A stretch of 64,000 nt of DNA from UBA1231 sp045123185 (GTDB taxonomy: Bacteria; Bacillota_I; Bacilli_A; ML615J-28; CAG-313). The stretch is from positions 14,951 to 78,950 of the forward strand of contig JBGVIL010000206.1 in assembly GCA_045123185.1 (NCBI GenBank), written 5' to 3'. This document shows positions 35,586 to 45,008 of the stretch, piece by piece (position 1 is the stretch's first letter; every line of letters begins with the position of its first letter). Position numbers and translations under genes: made by a program. The notes beneath the pieces were generated by a model. The model worked only from the letters and a program-made list of their open reading frames with translations. It was not told the origin of the DNA and made no database searches.

Positions 35586-36263
35586 CTACAAAATTATAGT
35601 TTTCTTAACTAAGCTCTTTTCTTTAGCTTTCTCCACTTCTGCTATTGCTCGGAAGTGAGTATTCCATAATTTAAGGATTGATTCTCCAAGCTTTTTATCT
35701 ATCTCAAATTTGAACCATCTGTAACCAGTTTTGGTCAAACTTAAACATCTCAATTCTTCTATTTGTTTTGCAATCGCTTTTTCTTCTTTATTACCTTTTA
35801 ACATCATCATATAATATAGTTGAAGTTGGCAATTAGTAGACCACTCATCTAAATTACTTGAAGTTTTCCAGTCAATCATACATATTTTTCCGTTCACTAC
35901 AGCGATGCAGTCTACGATTCCTTTGATTCCAAGTTTTTTATTTATTAATTTTAACTCAGTGTGCATTGGTCTGATATCCCATTCAATACGTTCATCTAAC
36001 CATTCTTTCCAGTCAGTTTCATAAACAGCATATTCCAACCCCAAATGTGGTTCTTTTTCATCTTCTTTTTTGAAAGGTTTGTCATACCAGTTAAGCCAAT
36101 CTTCGATGTATTTATGCACAGCGGTACCACGTTCACCCGCAGCCTTTAATATATGCTCTGGAATATCCATTTTTTCAAATTTATTTCCAAATATAGCGTT
36201 TAGTACACTAGTTACTCCCCTGAAAGGTGAGTCAAAAAATTCACTATCTGTATAATCCCTCAT
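35586..36263 (-). CDS. PD-(D/E)XK exonuclease (RecB/Cas4-like)
   Basis: A 225-residue nuclease. GTAVHKYIEDWL (His50), Glu103, GIVDCIAVVNG (Asp118) and MIDWKTS (Asp131, Lys133) followed by CQLQLYYMM (QxxxY) are the RecB-family motif set. It lacks the Cys cluster of true Cas4. It is the first gene of the minus-strand replication operon, behind a promoter at 36289-36317. It probably processes DNA ends for recombination. Confidence 0.85.
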   Translation of the reverse strand: MRDYTDSEFFDSPFRGVTSVLNAIFGNKFEKMDIPEHILKAAGERGTAVHKYIEDWLNWYDKPFKKEDEKEPHLGLEYAVYETDWKEWLDERIEWDIRPMHTELKLINKKLGIKGIVDCIAVVNGKICMIDWKTSSNLDEWSTNCQLQLYYMMMLKGNKEEKAIAKQIEELRCLSLTKTGYRWFKFEIDKKLGESILKLWNTHFRAIAEVEKAKEKSLVKKTIIL

Positions 36264-36288
36264 TTTAAATCTCCTTTTATTCTTTTAT

Positions 36289-36317
36289 ATGATATTATAT
36301 TTTTTGAAAAATTACAA
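36289..36317 (-). promoter_or_regulatory. minus-strand promoter for replication/packaging operon
   Basis: TTGTAA (36317-36312), 17-base spacer, TATCAT (36294-36289), then an AAAGGAG ribosome binding site and the ATG at 36263. It faces away from the plus-strand promoter at 36494. Confidence 0.7.
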
Positions 36318-36493
36318 GCATTTTAATGAAATTTAGACAAAATGTTTCTTGTTTACCTCAAAACCCGCAATCACAGCTGGCTCTAGGGTTTTTAATTATG
36401 TTAACCGATTTACACGTTTTCGGTTTTCTTCCTATTATAATATACGCACGTACACGTAAGAAAAAAAAATTTAGAAAAAAGACAACAAACCTA

Positions 36494-36600
36494 TTGACTT
36501 GTTGTTAAGATTGTTGTATACTATATTCAAGGACGCAGAAATCCTTATATATTATCAAGAGTGAGGCGGGAATTAACTTATGAAACAACGCCTTGCTCCC
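36494..36600 (+). promoter_or_regulatory. promoter with two leader hairpins
   Basis: TTGACT (36494-36499), 17-base spacer, TATACT (36517-36522). The leader holds AAGGA / TCCTT (36529-36546) and then a longer imperfect stem GAGTGAGGCG / CGCCTTGCTC (about 36561-36599). It drives the large plus-strand gene block starting at 36632. Confidence 0.8.
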
Positions 36601-36631
36601 CCAGTATAAAAGAAAGGAGGAAATTATATGT

Positions 36632-37972
36632 ATGAGAAAATTGCCATCTGAAATTAAATTGACGTTTCATGCAATCGAGAGATTGAAAGAAAGAAACATA
36701 GCTGATAATTATTATAATACTAAAAATTTGATGAAAAGTAATTGTAAATGGTTTACAAAGGATGACCTTATTCCACAGAGTGCGTTATATTTGCATTGCT
36801 GTTATGTATGTAGGAAAGATAAGAATAAAATGCGATATATGACTGATGGGAATATTGAAGTGTTATACGATAAGGGAGCAGGGGTAGCCATTACTGTAAT
36901 GGAGGTTAAAGATAAATTCAAACCTATTACTCAATACATTAAACCCGAAGTATTAAAACAAATGGAAGATAGAAAGGTAGTTAGGAAAATGAAGAGATTA
37001 GAGAGAAATATTGGACAATGTCCTGATTGTGAAAAAGAAAATGTAGAGCTTATGAGAAGCGGTATTTATGAAGGATTATGCAACACTTGTAAAAGAAGAA
37101 AACAAAATGCAAAAGCACGTAGTAGAGAGTATGTACCATATAAAGATTTAGACGAAAGCGGAAAGAAGAGAATAGATATATTCCAAGAAGCACAAGCTAG
37201 AAAAAAAGATGAAGGTAAAGAAATAGAAGTTGAAAAAGCAGAGATAAAAGTAGTTGAAAATTATTATCAAGCAAAAGCTGAGCAAAGTCCAGCTATAACA
37301 CACGTGATAGAAAAACCAGCACCAATAATGAATCAACCAATTATCAATCCACTGAACGACCCAGACAGTTTTATTAATACACTAAGAGGATGTGGATGTG
37401 AAATACCACAAGACACACTTAAGAATGTATTAGACGTCCTAGTTTCAACAGATAAACTAAAAGATATATTTATGGTTATTGCAGAAAATGATAGTCAAGA
37501 CGCTATATTAGACTTAGAACAAGCATTAAATGTAGTAGAGAGAAAACTACAACATGACTGGGAGTATAACGGATTCCAAGAGGCAGATGATATTAAATTT
37601 AAAGGTTTCTTAACGTGGAGAAGAGTATTAAAAGGAGCAATATTCTTCTGGAAAAAACTATATCAAACAAACGCATTAATTGAAATGCAAAGAGCGTGGA
37701 ACGCATATACACAAGACCCAAATGATAAAGTGTTATTAGCTGGGGATAGAATTGACAGTACATTAAAACGTTATCAAATAACAACTGAGAGTATATCAAC
37801 TATATTCAATACTAAACGTCCATTCACAAGAGTGTTTTATGCTAAGAATGAAGACGACGCACACGAAATGTTGGTAAAATGGTTTGCTGACAGACAGTTA
37901 CACGAGAATAAAGCTAAAACTGTAATAACAGAATTAAAAGCAGATGGGAGCAGTGTTTATGAAGTTAAGTAG
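36632..37972 (+). CDS. large phage protein with zinc-finger motif, unknown
   Basis: A 446-residue protein from the ATG at 36632 (AAAGGAGG upstream; ORF also open to a TTG at 36593). The N-terminal 90 residues (LTFHAIERLKERNIADNY, then MRYMTDGNIEVLYDK) resemble the DUF4258/toxin-like RNase fold, where His and Arg are catalytic. CPDC / CNTC (about 126-155) is a zinc finger. The rest is helical. It is the first gene of the plus-strand replication operon; a regulatory or nucleic-acid role is possible but unproved. Confidence 0.65.
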   Translation: MRKLPSEIKLTFHAIERLKERNIADNYYNTKNLMKSNCKWFTKDDLIPQSALYLHCCYVCRKDKNKMRYMTDGNIEVLYDKGAGVAITVMEVKDKFKPITQYIKPEVLKQMEDRKVVRKMKRLERNIGQCPDCEKENVELMRSGIYEGLCNTCKRRKQNAKARSREYVPYKDLDESGKKRIDIFQEAQARKKDEGKEIEVEKAEIKVVENYYQAKAEQSPAITHVIEKPAPIMNQPIINPLNDPDSFINTLRGCGCEIPQDTLKNVLDVLVSTDKLKDIFMVIAENDSQDAILDLEQALNVVERKLQHDWEYNGFQEADDIKFKGFLTWRRVLKGAIFFWKKLYQTNALIEMQRAWNAYTQDPNDKVLLAGDRIDSTLKRYQITTESISTIFNTKRPFTRVFYAKNEDDAHEMLVKWFADRQLHENKAKTVITELKADGSSVYEVK

Positions 37973-38426
37973 AGAAGAATTTAGAAATTTAAAAAGCTTT
38001 TCAAGAGAGCAAATGGAAAAGTGGTTACAAGGTTATTATAATGTAACATATAATTCATTAAGAAAAGAGTTTAACGACGCATACAAAGATGAGTTAGACA
38101 ACTCAGTACAAAATTTTATAACAGCTATTGCGTATACATTACATTACAATGACGATACTAATTTACAACACGATGAATTAAATTCTTTTATGGAAGATTT
38201 ATTCGTGAGTGTTGAAATGTTTAGAAAAGGTGAATACAAACCTGAAGAATACAAAGAACAATTAAAAGAAGACGGAATAGTAATAGCAGAATATGATTAT
38301 GACAGATTGTATAGAGAAAAAGACGCACCATATAAAGAAAAATATGAGCAACTAGTTAAGTTTTTGAATGAAACAAAATCTAAAGCAAAAGTTATAGACG
38401 AAATCAAACAGCTACTTGGTATATAA
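37959..38426 (+). CDS. phage protein, unknown
   Basis: A 155-residue protein from the ATG at 37959, with GGGAG seven bases upstream. It is helical and charged (NSLRKEFNDAYKDELDN, then FMEDLFVSVEMFRKGEY). It overlaps the end of the previous gene by 14 bases and is thus coupled. No domain is recognised. Confidence 0.65.
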   Translation: MKLSREEFRNLKSFSREQMEKWLQGYYNVTYNSLRKEFNDAYKDELDNSVQNFITAIAYTLHYNDDTNLQHDELNSFMEDLFVSVEMFRKGEYKPEEYKEQLKEDGIVIAEYDYDRLYREKDAPYKEKYEQLVKFLNETKSKAKVIDEIKQLLGI

Positions 38427-38481
38427 TCGTGGCAATACCACGTTTTATATAAATACAATATATGAAAGGAGACAATATCTC

Positions 38482-38730
38482 ATGAGTGATTTAAGAAACG
38501 CAGGTAAACCCTGGAAACTAGAAGAAGTAGTGTTAGTGGCGAGTACAGCACCTACAAAACAAAACACAAAATTATTCGCAGATATATTTGGTAGGACAGA
38601 ACACTCAATCCAATATTTGTATTGTAAAATTTACAAGACAAACACAACTTACTTAAAAGAACACGCAAACAAAGGTAATCAATGTGACTTAATATTGCAA
38701 GCAAGAAGAATGTTGAAATATACATTTTAA
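38482..38730 (+). CDS. small DNA-binding-like protein
   Basis: An 82-residue protein from the ATG at 38482 (AAAGGAG upstream). GKPWKLEEVVLVASTAP and AGRTEHSIQYLYCKIYKT-like helices (residues 9-55, FGRTEHSIQYLYCKI) match the shape of a SANT/Myb or homeodomain-like helix-turn-helix. A transcription or nucleoid role is possible. Confidence 0.6.
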   Translation: MSDLRNAGKPWKLEEVVLVASTAPTKQNTKLFADIFGRTEHSIQYLYCKIYKTNTTYLKEHANKGNQCDLILQARRMLKYTF

Positions 38731-38780
38731 AAAATTCCTCGAGCTTTTTGCTCGTGGGATTAAATTGGGGGTGAAAGAAG

Positions 38781-39014
38781 ATGACAAATAGAGAAGAACA
38801 AGCAGCGAATGCGTTACAAGCAATAGCAAAAGATATCAAAGAAAAATTACCAGAAAATATGGGATTTGCTTTGTTAACTTATGAGTTTGGAGAAGGTGAC
38901 GATAAAAGAATGATGTATATTTCAAATTCAAACAGAGAAGACGTTATAAAAGCAATGTTGGAGTTCGTGGATAAAAATCTAAACGACCCTAAGATGTTTG
39001 GAAAAGATGTATAA
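38781..39014 (+). CDS. conserved small phage protein (MTNREEQAANA type)
   Basis: A 77-residue protein. The opening MTNREEQAANALQAIAKDIK, a central MMYISNSNREDVIKAML and a terminal helix match a widespread small phage family of unknown function, from memory. GGGGGTGAAAG lies upstream, and a hairpin (CGAGC / GCTCG, about 38740-38754) separates it from the previous gene. It is next to the DNA polymerase. Confidence 0.75.
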   Translation: MTNREEQAANALQAIAKDIKEKLPENMGFALLTYEFGEGDDKRMMYISNSNREDVIKAMLEFVDKNLNDPKMFGKDV

Positions 39015-39068
39015 TTACGAAAAAGTGACCAAGACGTAAGAAATTCGTAATAGAAAGGGTGTATACAA

Positions 39069-41039
39069 ATGCTTATATATGATTATGAAGTTTTTAAACA
39101 CGATACTCTACTAGGAGTTTTAAATGAAGAAACAGGAGAGGTAATACAAATCTGGGATATACCTAAAATTAAAAAACTAACCGAGGAAAACTTAAATAAT
39201 ATCTGGATTGGATATAACTGTGAACATTACGATAAGATATTATCACACGGTATTTTGTCTGGGAGATTAACAACCCCAAGCAAAGTATTTGAATGTAGTA
39301 ATTCAGTTATTCATGCACAAGACGCAGATATACCAGTTTTCAATGTGTTAGGTAAATATGGTATAACAGATTATTATTCCTCTCCTATTTTGTCTTATGA
39401 TGTTATGGGTGACGGTAGTTTCATGTCACTTAAACAAAACGAAGGATTTATGGGAATGGATATAGTAGAGAGTGTTGTTCCGTTTGATTTAGATAGACCA
39501 TTAACAGACGAGGAAAAACGAGACGTTGAAAAATATAACAGAGCTGATTTATATGGTACTCTAGAAAGATTCAAACAAAGAAAGAACAGTTTTAAAACTA
39601 AGATGCTACTGGTAAAAGAATTCAAATTACCATTAGATTATATATGTAAAACAAATGCAAAGTTAACAGAAGCTATATTACTTTCACAAAACAAAGGTGT
39701 AAATACTAGACTAAGAAAAAATTTTCAATTATGTGATTTACCAGTAAACTGGGACATACCAGAGCTTAAACAAATATATGACTTTTTCGTTGAAGCATTA
39801 AAAGAGTTAGAAACGCATAAATGGGAAACTAAAAAATGTGATAAAACAAAACTTAGTATGGATTTAGATATATTAGGTGTTACTCACACCTTCGCATTAG
39901 GTGGAGTGCACGGAGGGATTAAACATTATATATGTAGACCAGAAGATAAAAAGAAAATAGTGTGGGTAGACGTTTCGTCCCTATACCCAAATATATTAAC
40001 CAAATGGGATTTATTATCTCGTAAAGTTGACAAGAACGGATGTGAGGCATTCGCAGGAATGGTTCAAACTCGTATGGATGTTAAAGCCAAACTTCATGAC
40101 CCTAGTCTAAGTAAGGAAGAGAAGAAAGCGTTAAAAGATAAAGCAGCAAGATATAAACTTATACTGAACACAACATCAGGATGTATGAAAGATAAATTCA
40201 AAAAACTATATGACCCTGAGTATAATACTAAAATGTGTATGCTTGGACAACTCAGCTTAATGGACTTAGTGTTCAGATTACAAAACGCAAAGAGAAAACC
40301 AAAACCAGCTTGGGCATTAGAAGATGGTGCATTGACTAGTTCAATTCCAACTGAATATTTTAAACTAATTCAATCTAATACTGATGGTATTGCGTTAGAA
40401 TTATTAACTCACGACGCAGAAGATATTATTGATGAAGTATGTAAAGACTGGGAAAAAGATTGGCGTTTTAGTTTGGAAAAAACAGTAGCAGACAATCTAT
40501 ATGAAAAAGATGTTAACAACTATGTTTTTAGAGATGAAGGTGGAGGTATTAAAGTTAAAGGAGCTTATGTTACAAAATTCTCAGAAAATAATGAACAAGA
40601 TACGCTAGCGATTCTAGCTCAAGCTGTTGTAAATTATTTCTTAGAGGGAAAAGATATTAGAGAAACTATATGTAATCCTGATAACTTGGCTACTGATTAT
40701 CAAATGATTAAAAAACTAGGGGGTATGTATGACACACCAACCTGGAAAAGAGAATATGGTGATGTGGAAGTGCAAAAAGTGAACAGAATATTCCCATCGA
40801 CAGATTTAAAAAACGGCGGTCTTTACAAACATAAAAAATCTAAAGACATTGGTGTGTTAGATAAGGTTGAAGGTACTCCAGAACACGTTTTAATTTATAA
40901 CGAGGATATAAGGGGTAAGAAAATAGGTGAGTTAGCTAATATAGATTACGAGTGGTACGTTGCGGAAGCACAAAAACGTATTAACGACTTCTTAGGTATA
41001 AAACCTGAGAGAAAAACTAGAAAGAAAAAAGTCGAATAA
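39069..41039 (+). CDS. family B DNA polymerase
   Basis: A 656-residue replicative polymerase. 3-5 exonuclease: DYE (Asp5, Glu7), YNCEHYD near 46-52, and YNRAD near 155. Polymerase: motif A DVSSLYPNI (about 300-308), motif B KLILNTTSGCMKDK (about 362), motif C SNTDGI (about 437). Motif C has Asn in place of the first Asp of the usual DTD, as in some phage enzymes, so only one of the paired metal ligands is present there. It is short for the family. It is expected to work with the D5-type primase-helicase. Confidence 0.9.
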   Translation: MLIYDYEVFKHDTLLGVLNEETGEVIQIWDIPKIKKLTEENLNNIWIGYNCEHYDKILSHGILSGRLTTPSKVFECSNSVIHAQDADIPVFNVLGKYGITDYYSSPILSYDVMGDGSFMSLKQNEGFMGMDIVESVVPFDLDRPLTDEEKRDVEKYNRADLYGTLERFKQRKNSFKTKMLLVKEFKLPLDYICKTNAKLTEAILLSQNKGVNTRLRKNFQLCDLPVNWDIPELKQIYDFFVEALKELETHKWETKKCDKTKLSMDLDILGVTHTFALGGVHGGIKHYICRPEDKKKIVWVDVSSLYPNILTKWDLLSRKVDKNGCEAFAGMVQTRMDVKAKLHDPSLSKEEKKALKDKAARYKLILNTTSGCMKDKFKKLYDPEYNTKMCMLGQLSLMDLVFRLQNAKRKPKPAWALEDGALTSSIPTEYFKLIQSNTDGIALELLTHDAEDIIDEVCKDWEKDWRFSLEKTVADNLYEKDVNNYVFRDEGGGIKVKGAYVTKFSENNEQDTLAILAQAVVNYFLEGKDIRETICNPDNLATDYQMIKKLGGMYDTPTWKREYGDVEVQKVNRIFPSTDLKNGGLYKHKKSKDIGVLDKVEGTPEHVLIYNEDIRGKKIGELANIDYEWYVAEAQKRINDFLGIKPERKTRKKKVE

Positions 41040-41054
41040 ATTTATGATATATAC

Positions 41055-41083
41055 TTGACATTTGATTAATAGTTGTGTATAAT
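41055..41083 (+). promoter_or_regulatory. plus-strand promoter
   Basis: TTGACA (41055-41060), 17-base spacer beginning TTTGATTAAT, TATAAT (41078-41083). The 14 bases upstream (TTTATGATATATAC) are nearly identical to those of the promoter at 55903. The ribosome binding site AAAGGAGG follows within 25 bases. Confidence 0.85.
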
Positions 41084-41105
41084 GTTTATAAAAGGAGGAA
41101 TTATT

Positions 41106-41363
41106 ATGGAAGATTTCATAAAAGATAGAAATGAAGCTTTTACTAGCATGGATAAAGAGAAACTTTTAGCGTATTGTGAAAAATATGGAATTGTTATTCC
41201 AGAAGATGAAACAACTTTCTGGGCAGGTGTGCATAAAAGTGTATGTAATTTATATCTACTAGAAAACAGTCCGATTTCAATTGAGCAGTACAATAAAAGT
41301 TATGATTGGCTAAAAGAACATGGTTATAGTCCATCGATATCCGATATAGGGGGTGAAAAATAA
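41106..41363 (+). CDS. conserved small phage protein, unknown
   Basis: An 85-residue protein from the ATG at 41106, AAAGGAGG upstream. The segment FWAGVHKSVCNLYLLEN and the C-terminal YDWLKEHGYSPSI match a small phage family that I remember without a function. It is helical and soluble. Confidence 0.7.
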   Translation: MEDFIKDRNEAFTSMDKEKLLAYCEKYGIVIPEDETTFWAGVHKSVCNLYLLENSPISIEQYNKSYDWLKEHGYSPSISDIGGEK

Positions 41364-41366
41364 ATT

Positions 41367-41675
41367 ATGAATAATTCAAACGAGTTTATTCAACTACATG
41401 AAGTAGGAGATATATTGTATAAAGCTAGTAGAGATACAATAACCGAAATAATAATAGTAGAAGTTAAAAAACTACCTCATTTAGTATATAGAGATAACAG
41501 AGGTACATCATACTTCAATCGTAGCATTGTAAAATCATGTTTCAAAACTAGAGAGGAAGCAGAACAGGAAATATACAGACAAAGAAAAATCAGAGAAAAA
41601 CGTGAGTTATTGAAAAAATACGAAAGAGAATTAAACGAAAAATTTGGTTTAGAAAATCATTTAATTATTAAATAG
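41367..41675 (+). CDS. phage protein, unknown
   Basis: A 102-residue protein with a small beta domain (DTITEIIIVEVKKLPHLVY) and a long basic C-terminal helix (RQRKIREKRELLKKYEREL). GGGGGTG lies about 11 bases upstream. There is no named domain. Confidence 0.65.
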   Translation: MNNSNEFIQLHEVGDILYKASRDTITEIIIVEVKKLPHLVYRDNRGTSYFNRSIVKSCFKTREEAEQEIYRQRKIREKRELLKKYERELNEKFGLENHLIIK

Positions 41676-41688
41676 GAGGAATTTTAAA

Positions 41689-42600
41689 ATGGAAAAAGAC
41701 GTATCAAAAGCTTATGACGTGTATGTAACACGTAATTATTCAATATTTAGAAGATTGGTGGGAAATAGAGATATCCCAGAGAGTAGAATTAGTAAAATAG
41801 TTGACTCAATACAAAAGATAGGTTGGGTGCATAATCCAATTATCGTAAACGAAAAAATGGAAGTAATAGACGGGCAGGGAAGACTAACAGCACTTCAAAG
41901 ATTAAAGATGCCAGTGGAATATGTAATAGCCCCAGGAGCTGGTAATAAAGAATGTATCTATATGAATATGAACATGGTTAACTGGAAGTTACCAGATTTC
42001 ATAAAATCATACGCAGAACAAGGAAATGAAAATTATCAAAGACTATTATCTTTAATGGAAAAATACGCAGGTGGAAACTTAGATATTATCTCAACTGCTG
42101 TATATAGAGTGTCAAAATCTAAACATAGAGACATCAAAGAAGGTATATTACAGTTAACAGAAGAGCAATATAGAGCTGCGGTTCCTAGATTAGAATATGT
42201 AGAACCATTATTGAAAACATTAGACGAAAAGAAATTACCAGGAAGTATTGTTACTTTATTACAAACTATGATTTATTACTTTGATTATCCAGAAGTTGAC
42301 GCAGAGAGACTTGCTTATAGTGTAGAAAAATACATATATAATTCAACACCATGGGTATTAAACACAGACTGTGAAAGAGAAGTAGAAAACGCATACAACT
42401 ACGGATTAAAATTAGAAAAGAAAATATTTATAGCTCACTTAGTTAAAGAAGAAAGAATGAGAAGACAATTAGAATTAAACAAAGCTAATCAAATAAGAGC
42501 ATTTGAGAGAACACAAAAAGGAATTCAAGGGTTTATAACACCTGAAGAAAAAATGGAGGCCATGAATAATGAGCAAATACAAGGAGATATTCAAACTTAA
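41689..42600 (+). CDS. ParB/Srx-domain nuclease-like protein
   Basis: A 303-residue protein. Residues 24-95 are a ParB N-terminal (ParB/sulfiredoxin) fold: RISKIVDSIQKIGW, HNPIIVNEKMEVIDGQGRLTA with the GQGR phosphate-binding motif. The remaining 200 residues are helical. Phage ParB-fold proteins act as nucleases, CTPases or transcription factors rather than partition proteins. AGGAGGAATTTT precedes the ATG. Confidence 0.8.
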   Translation: MEKDVSKAYDVYVTRNYSIFRRLVGNRDIPESRISKIVDSIQKIGWVHNPIIVNEKMEVIDGQGRLTALQRLKMPVEYVIAPGAGNKECIYMNMNMVNWKLPDFIKSYAEQGNENYQRLLSLMEKYAGGNLDIISTAVYRVSKSKHRDIKEGILQLTEEQYRAAVPRLEYVEPLLKTLDEKKLPGSIVTLLQTMIYYFDYPEVDAERLAYSVEKYIYNSTPWVLNTDCEREVENAYNYGLKLEKKIFIAHLVKEERMRRQLELNKANQIRAFERTQKGIQGFITPEEKMEAMNNEQIQGDIQT

Positions 42601-42910
42601 AAGAATGTTAGAAAAAGCGGGAATACCGTTTGAGTTCATAGAATGTTTTGGGTACGATAAAAGATTGTTGTCTGAGTACCCAGACATTATGGACCATTAT
42701 CAAATATGTTATCCAAGTAAAGATGAAAATATAGTAATTAGTGTCATCGGAGGATTTGGTGCACATGGAGCTGAACAAGATAAACTGGAAATAATGGGTG
42801 GACTTACTCCATGGGAAAAATACAATCATGGTGACACAGTTATTGGTTGGCTTACTGCGGAAAATGTATTTAAAAGAATAAAAAAAGATTGGGAGGAAAA
42901 GCAAAAATGA
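42569..42910 (+). CDS. conserved phage protein, unknown
   Basis: A 113-residue protein that overlaps the ParB-like gene by 32 bases. It has a helix (KRMLEKAGIPFEFIECF), a beta core (QICYPSKDENIVISVIGGFG) and a terminal GWLTAENVFKRI helix. I recall this as a widespread small phage family without function. GGAGG lies upstream within the previous gene. Confidence 0.7.
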   Translation: MSKYKEIFKLKRMLEKAGIPFEFIECFGYDKRLLSEYPDIMDHYQICYPSKDENIVISVIGGFGAHGAEQDKLEIMGGLTPWEKYNHGDTVIGWLTAENVFKRIKKDWEEKQK

Positions 42911-43323
42911 AAACAATAAAAGTGATAGATGAAGATACTTTAGAAATAAAAGAAGTAGTAGTCGAAGAAACTGATGGAGAATTAACAGAAAGAGCTGCTG
43001 AAGATTTATCTGGTTTGTTCAGACAAGCGTTAACTTGTGACCCAGATGAGTTTGCGAGATTATATAAAGAATTTAAAGAGGCAAAAGCTAAATTTGATGA
43101 AGTGTATGAGCCATTCAAATTAAATTTGCTGTCACTATATAAAGATAGACCAGATATTCCAAAGAATGTCGTGATAGGTGGAGCTGTTAAATTAACTCAT
43201 GTTGCACCTAGTGTCAGAAACACAATTGATAGTAAAAAATTAAAGGAAGAAGAGCCAGCAATAGCTGAAAAATTTACAAAAACAACTAATGTTAGTGCTA
43301 GTATAAGATTAGAAGAATTATAA
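42907..43323 (+). CDS. phage protein, unknown (Gp157-like context)
   Basis: A 138-residue protein. The acidic N-terminus and helical middle (LYKEFKEAKAKFDEVYEPFK) are followed by a basic end VAPSVRNTIDSKKLKEEEP and KTTNVSASIRLEEL. The end resembles phage host-nuclease-inhibitor/Gp157-like proteins, but the similarity is too weak to name it. TGGGAGGAAAAGC precedes the ATG. Confidence 0.6.
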   Translation: MKTIKVIDEDTLEIKEVVVEETDGELTERAAEDLSGLFRQALTCDPDEFARLYKEFKEAKAKFDEVYEPFKLNLLSLYKDRPDIPKNVVIGGAVKLTHVAPSVRNTIDSKKLKEEEPAIAEKFTKTTNVSASIRLEEL

Positions 43324-43338
43324 TATGGAGGTATGACA

Positions 43339-43650
43339 ATGGCTGATAGAAAACAATATCAACGTAATTACTATAGAGCAAATAAAGCTAAACGTAGTGA
43401 ATACTTCAAAAAATATTATGAAGAAAACAAAGAAAAGATAAATGAGCGTAATAACACTCGCTACAAAGAAAACAAAGAAGTAAAAGAAAGTAAAAGTGAT
43501 ATATACAAAAAATATTATGAAGAACATAAAGAAGAAAGAAAAGAGTATTATAAAAAACATTATGAAGAAAATAAAGAAGCTAGACGAGCTTATTATAGGA
43601 AATATTATGCTAAAAAGAAAGCAGAGAGGGAGGCCTTAAATGAAAACTAA
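43339..43650 (+). CDS. Lys/Tyr/Glu-rich repetitive basic protein
   Basis: A 103-residue protein from the ATG at 43339 (GGAGGTATGACA upstream). Its body is imperfect repeats of KKYYEENKE with Arg variants, predicted as one long charged helix. Similar tandem-repeat ORFs occur before helicase and endonuclease genes in phages. It may bind nucleic acid; no domain is seen. Confidence 0.65.
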   Translation: MADRKQYQRNYYRANKAKRSEYFKKYYEENKEKINERNNTRYKENKEVKESKSDIYKKYYEEHKEERKEYYKKHYEENKEARRAYYRKYYAKKKAEREALNEN

Positions 43651-45007
43651 ACTATACGATTATCAACAAGAAACAGCTGATGATATATTTCGTAGAATGG
43701 AAGACGGAGAAATTCGTGGTGCGTATTTAGGTTTTGATACAGGTACTGGTAAAACAGTAACTTCTCTTTCTGTAGCTGAACAACTTTATAAAAATCATAT
43801 GATAAAAGGTTTAGTAGTAATATGTCCTGTGTCAAAAGTAGATGATTGGACTAGAGATATAAAAGACGAAGTTCCAGATATTGAAATGACATTTGTATCT
43901 AGTTTTCAAAGTGCGTGGAGAGAAAAGAATAAGGCTAAAATAGAATTAATAAACAAAATGGTAGACACACTTATTATTGTAGACGAAGGTCATAAAATGA
44001 AAACTTACGACTCAAAACAAAGTAAATTCATTCAAGAAATATCATCTAAGTTCTCACCTTATGTATTAATACTTAGTGCTACTTCACAGAATAAAAAATA
44101 CATCGATTTATATCCACAATACAAAACATTAGGAAGTAAAATATTTGATATAAAAGCAAAAGATTTCAAACAAACTTATTGTATAGAAGCACAAAACTGG
44201 AATTTAGTTTACGCAGGTAAATCAAGATTTCCGTTCAATGAAATTGTTGGATATAAACAGATGGATATAATGGATAAAGAAATATTGAATTATACTTATT
44301 ATAAAAAATATGAAAGTAAATATGATAAACCAATTGAAATAAGACAAACTTTCAAAATGACCCCTGAAATGAAATATTTTAAGGAGAAAAAAGTATGGCC
44401 TAAAATGGATGAGAAAGCCCTAGAAACTGCTTTAATGTCTGGAGACATAGAAGATATCGAAACAGACTTTATAATCGCAAATAGACCAGCCTTACATCAT
44501 ATTTATATGCGTGAAAGTAACAGTGGTTTCATAAAAGATATGTTTTTAGATAAAAACCCAAAATTACAATGGTTAGAAGACTTCTTAGAAGGAAACGAAG
44601 GTCGATTAGTTGTGTTTACTAACTTCGTAAATGAAGCTAAATTAATAAGTGAATTATGTGAGAAAAAGAAAAGACATTATAGTATATATGATGGCTCACA
44701 TAAAGATTTAAGCGATTGGGAAAAATATGAGGATTGTATTGCAATAGTGAACATACAAGCAGGTTCTGCTGGATTAAACAATTTCGTAAAAACTAATATT
44801 GGAATATGGTTTTCATATCCAGAAAATTATATTGATTTCATTCAAAGTAAAGGTCGTCTTGATAGAGTGGGGCAAACAAAACAGCCAGTATATTATTTCC
44901 TAGAGATAGCTGGTAGTGTAGAACAACAAGTATTTAATGCGCTTAAAGAAGGTCGTGACTTTGATTTAAGATTGTTTGAAAAATGGTTGGAAGAAGGAGG
45001 AAAATAA
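43640..45007 (+). CDS. SNF2-like DEAD/H helicase
   Basis: A 455-residue SF2 helicase. Q-like opening YDYQQETADDI, Walker A DTGTGKT (33-39), DEAH-type box DEGH (about 115), SATSQ (motif III) and a C-terminal SKGRLDRVGQTK (motif VI, as in SNF2 proteins). It probably remodels DNA or displaces bound proteins during phage replication. It overlaps the upstream gene by 11 bases. Confidence 0.9.
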   Translation: MKTKLYDYQQETADDIFRRMEDGEIRGAYLGFDTGTGKTVTSLSVAEQLYKNHMIKGLVVICPVSKVDDWTRDIKDEVPDIEMTFVSSFQSAWREKNKAKIELINKMVDTLIIVDEGHKMKTYDSKQSKFIQEISSKFSPYVLILSATSQNKKYIDLYPQYKTLGSKIFDIKAKDFKQTYCIEAQNWNLVYAGKSRFPFNEIVGYKQMDIMDKEILNYTYYKKYESKYDKPIEIRQTFKMTPEMKYFKEKKVWPKMDEKALETALMSGDIEDIETDFIIANRPALHHIYMRESNSGFIKDMFLDKNPKLQWLEDFLEGNEGRLVVFTNFVNEAKLISELCEKKKRHYSIYDGSHKDLSDWEKYEDCIAIVNIQAGSAGLNNFVKTNIGIWFSYPENYIDFIQSKGRLDRVGQTKQPVYYFLEIAGSVEQQVFNALKEGRDFDLRLFEKWLEEGGK

Positions 45008-45008
45008 G

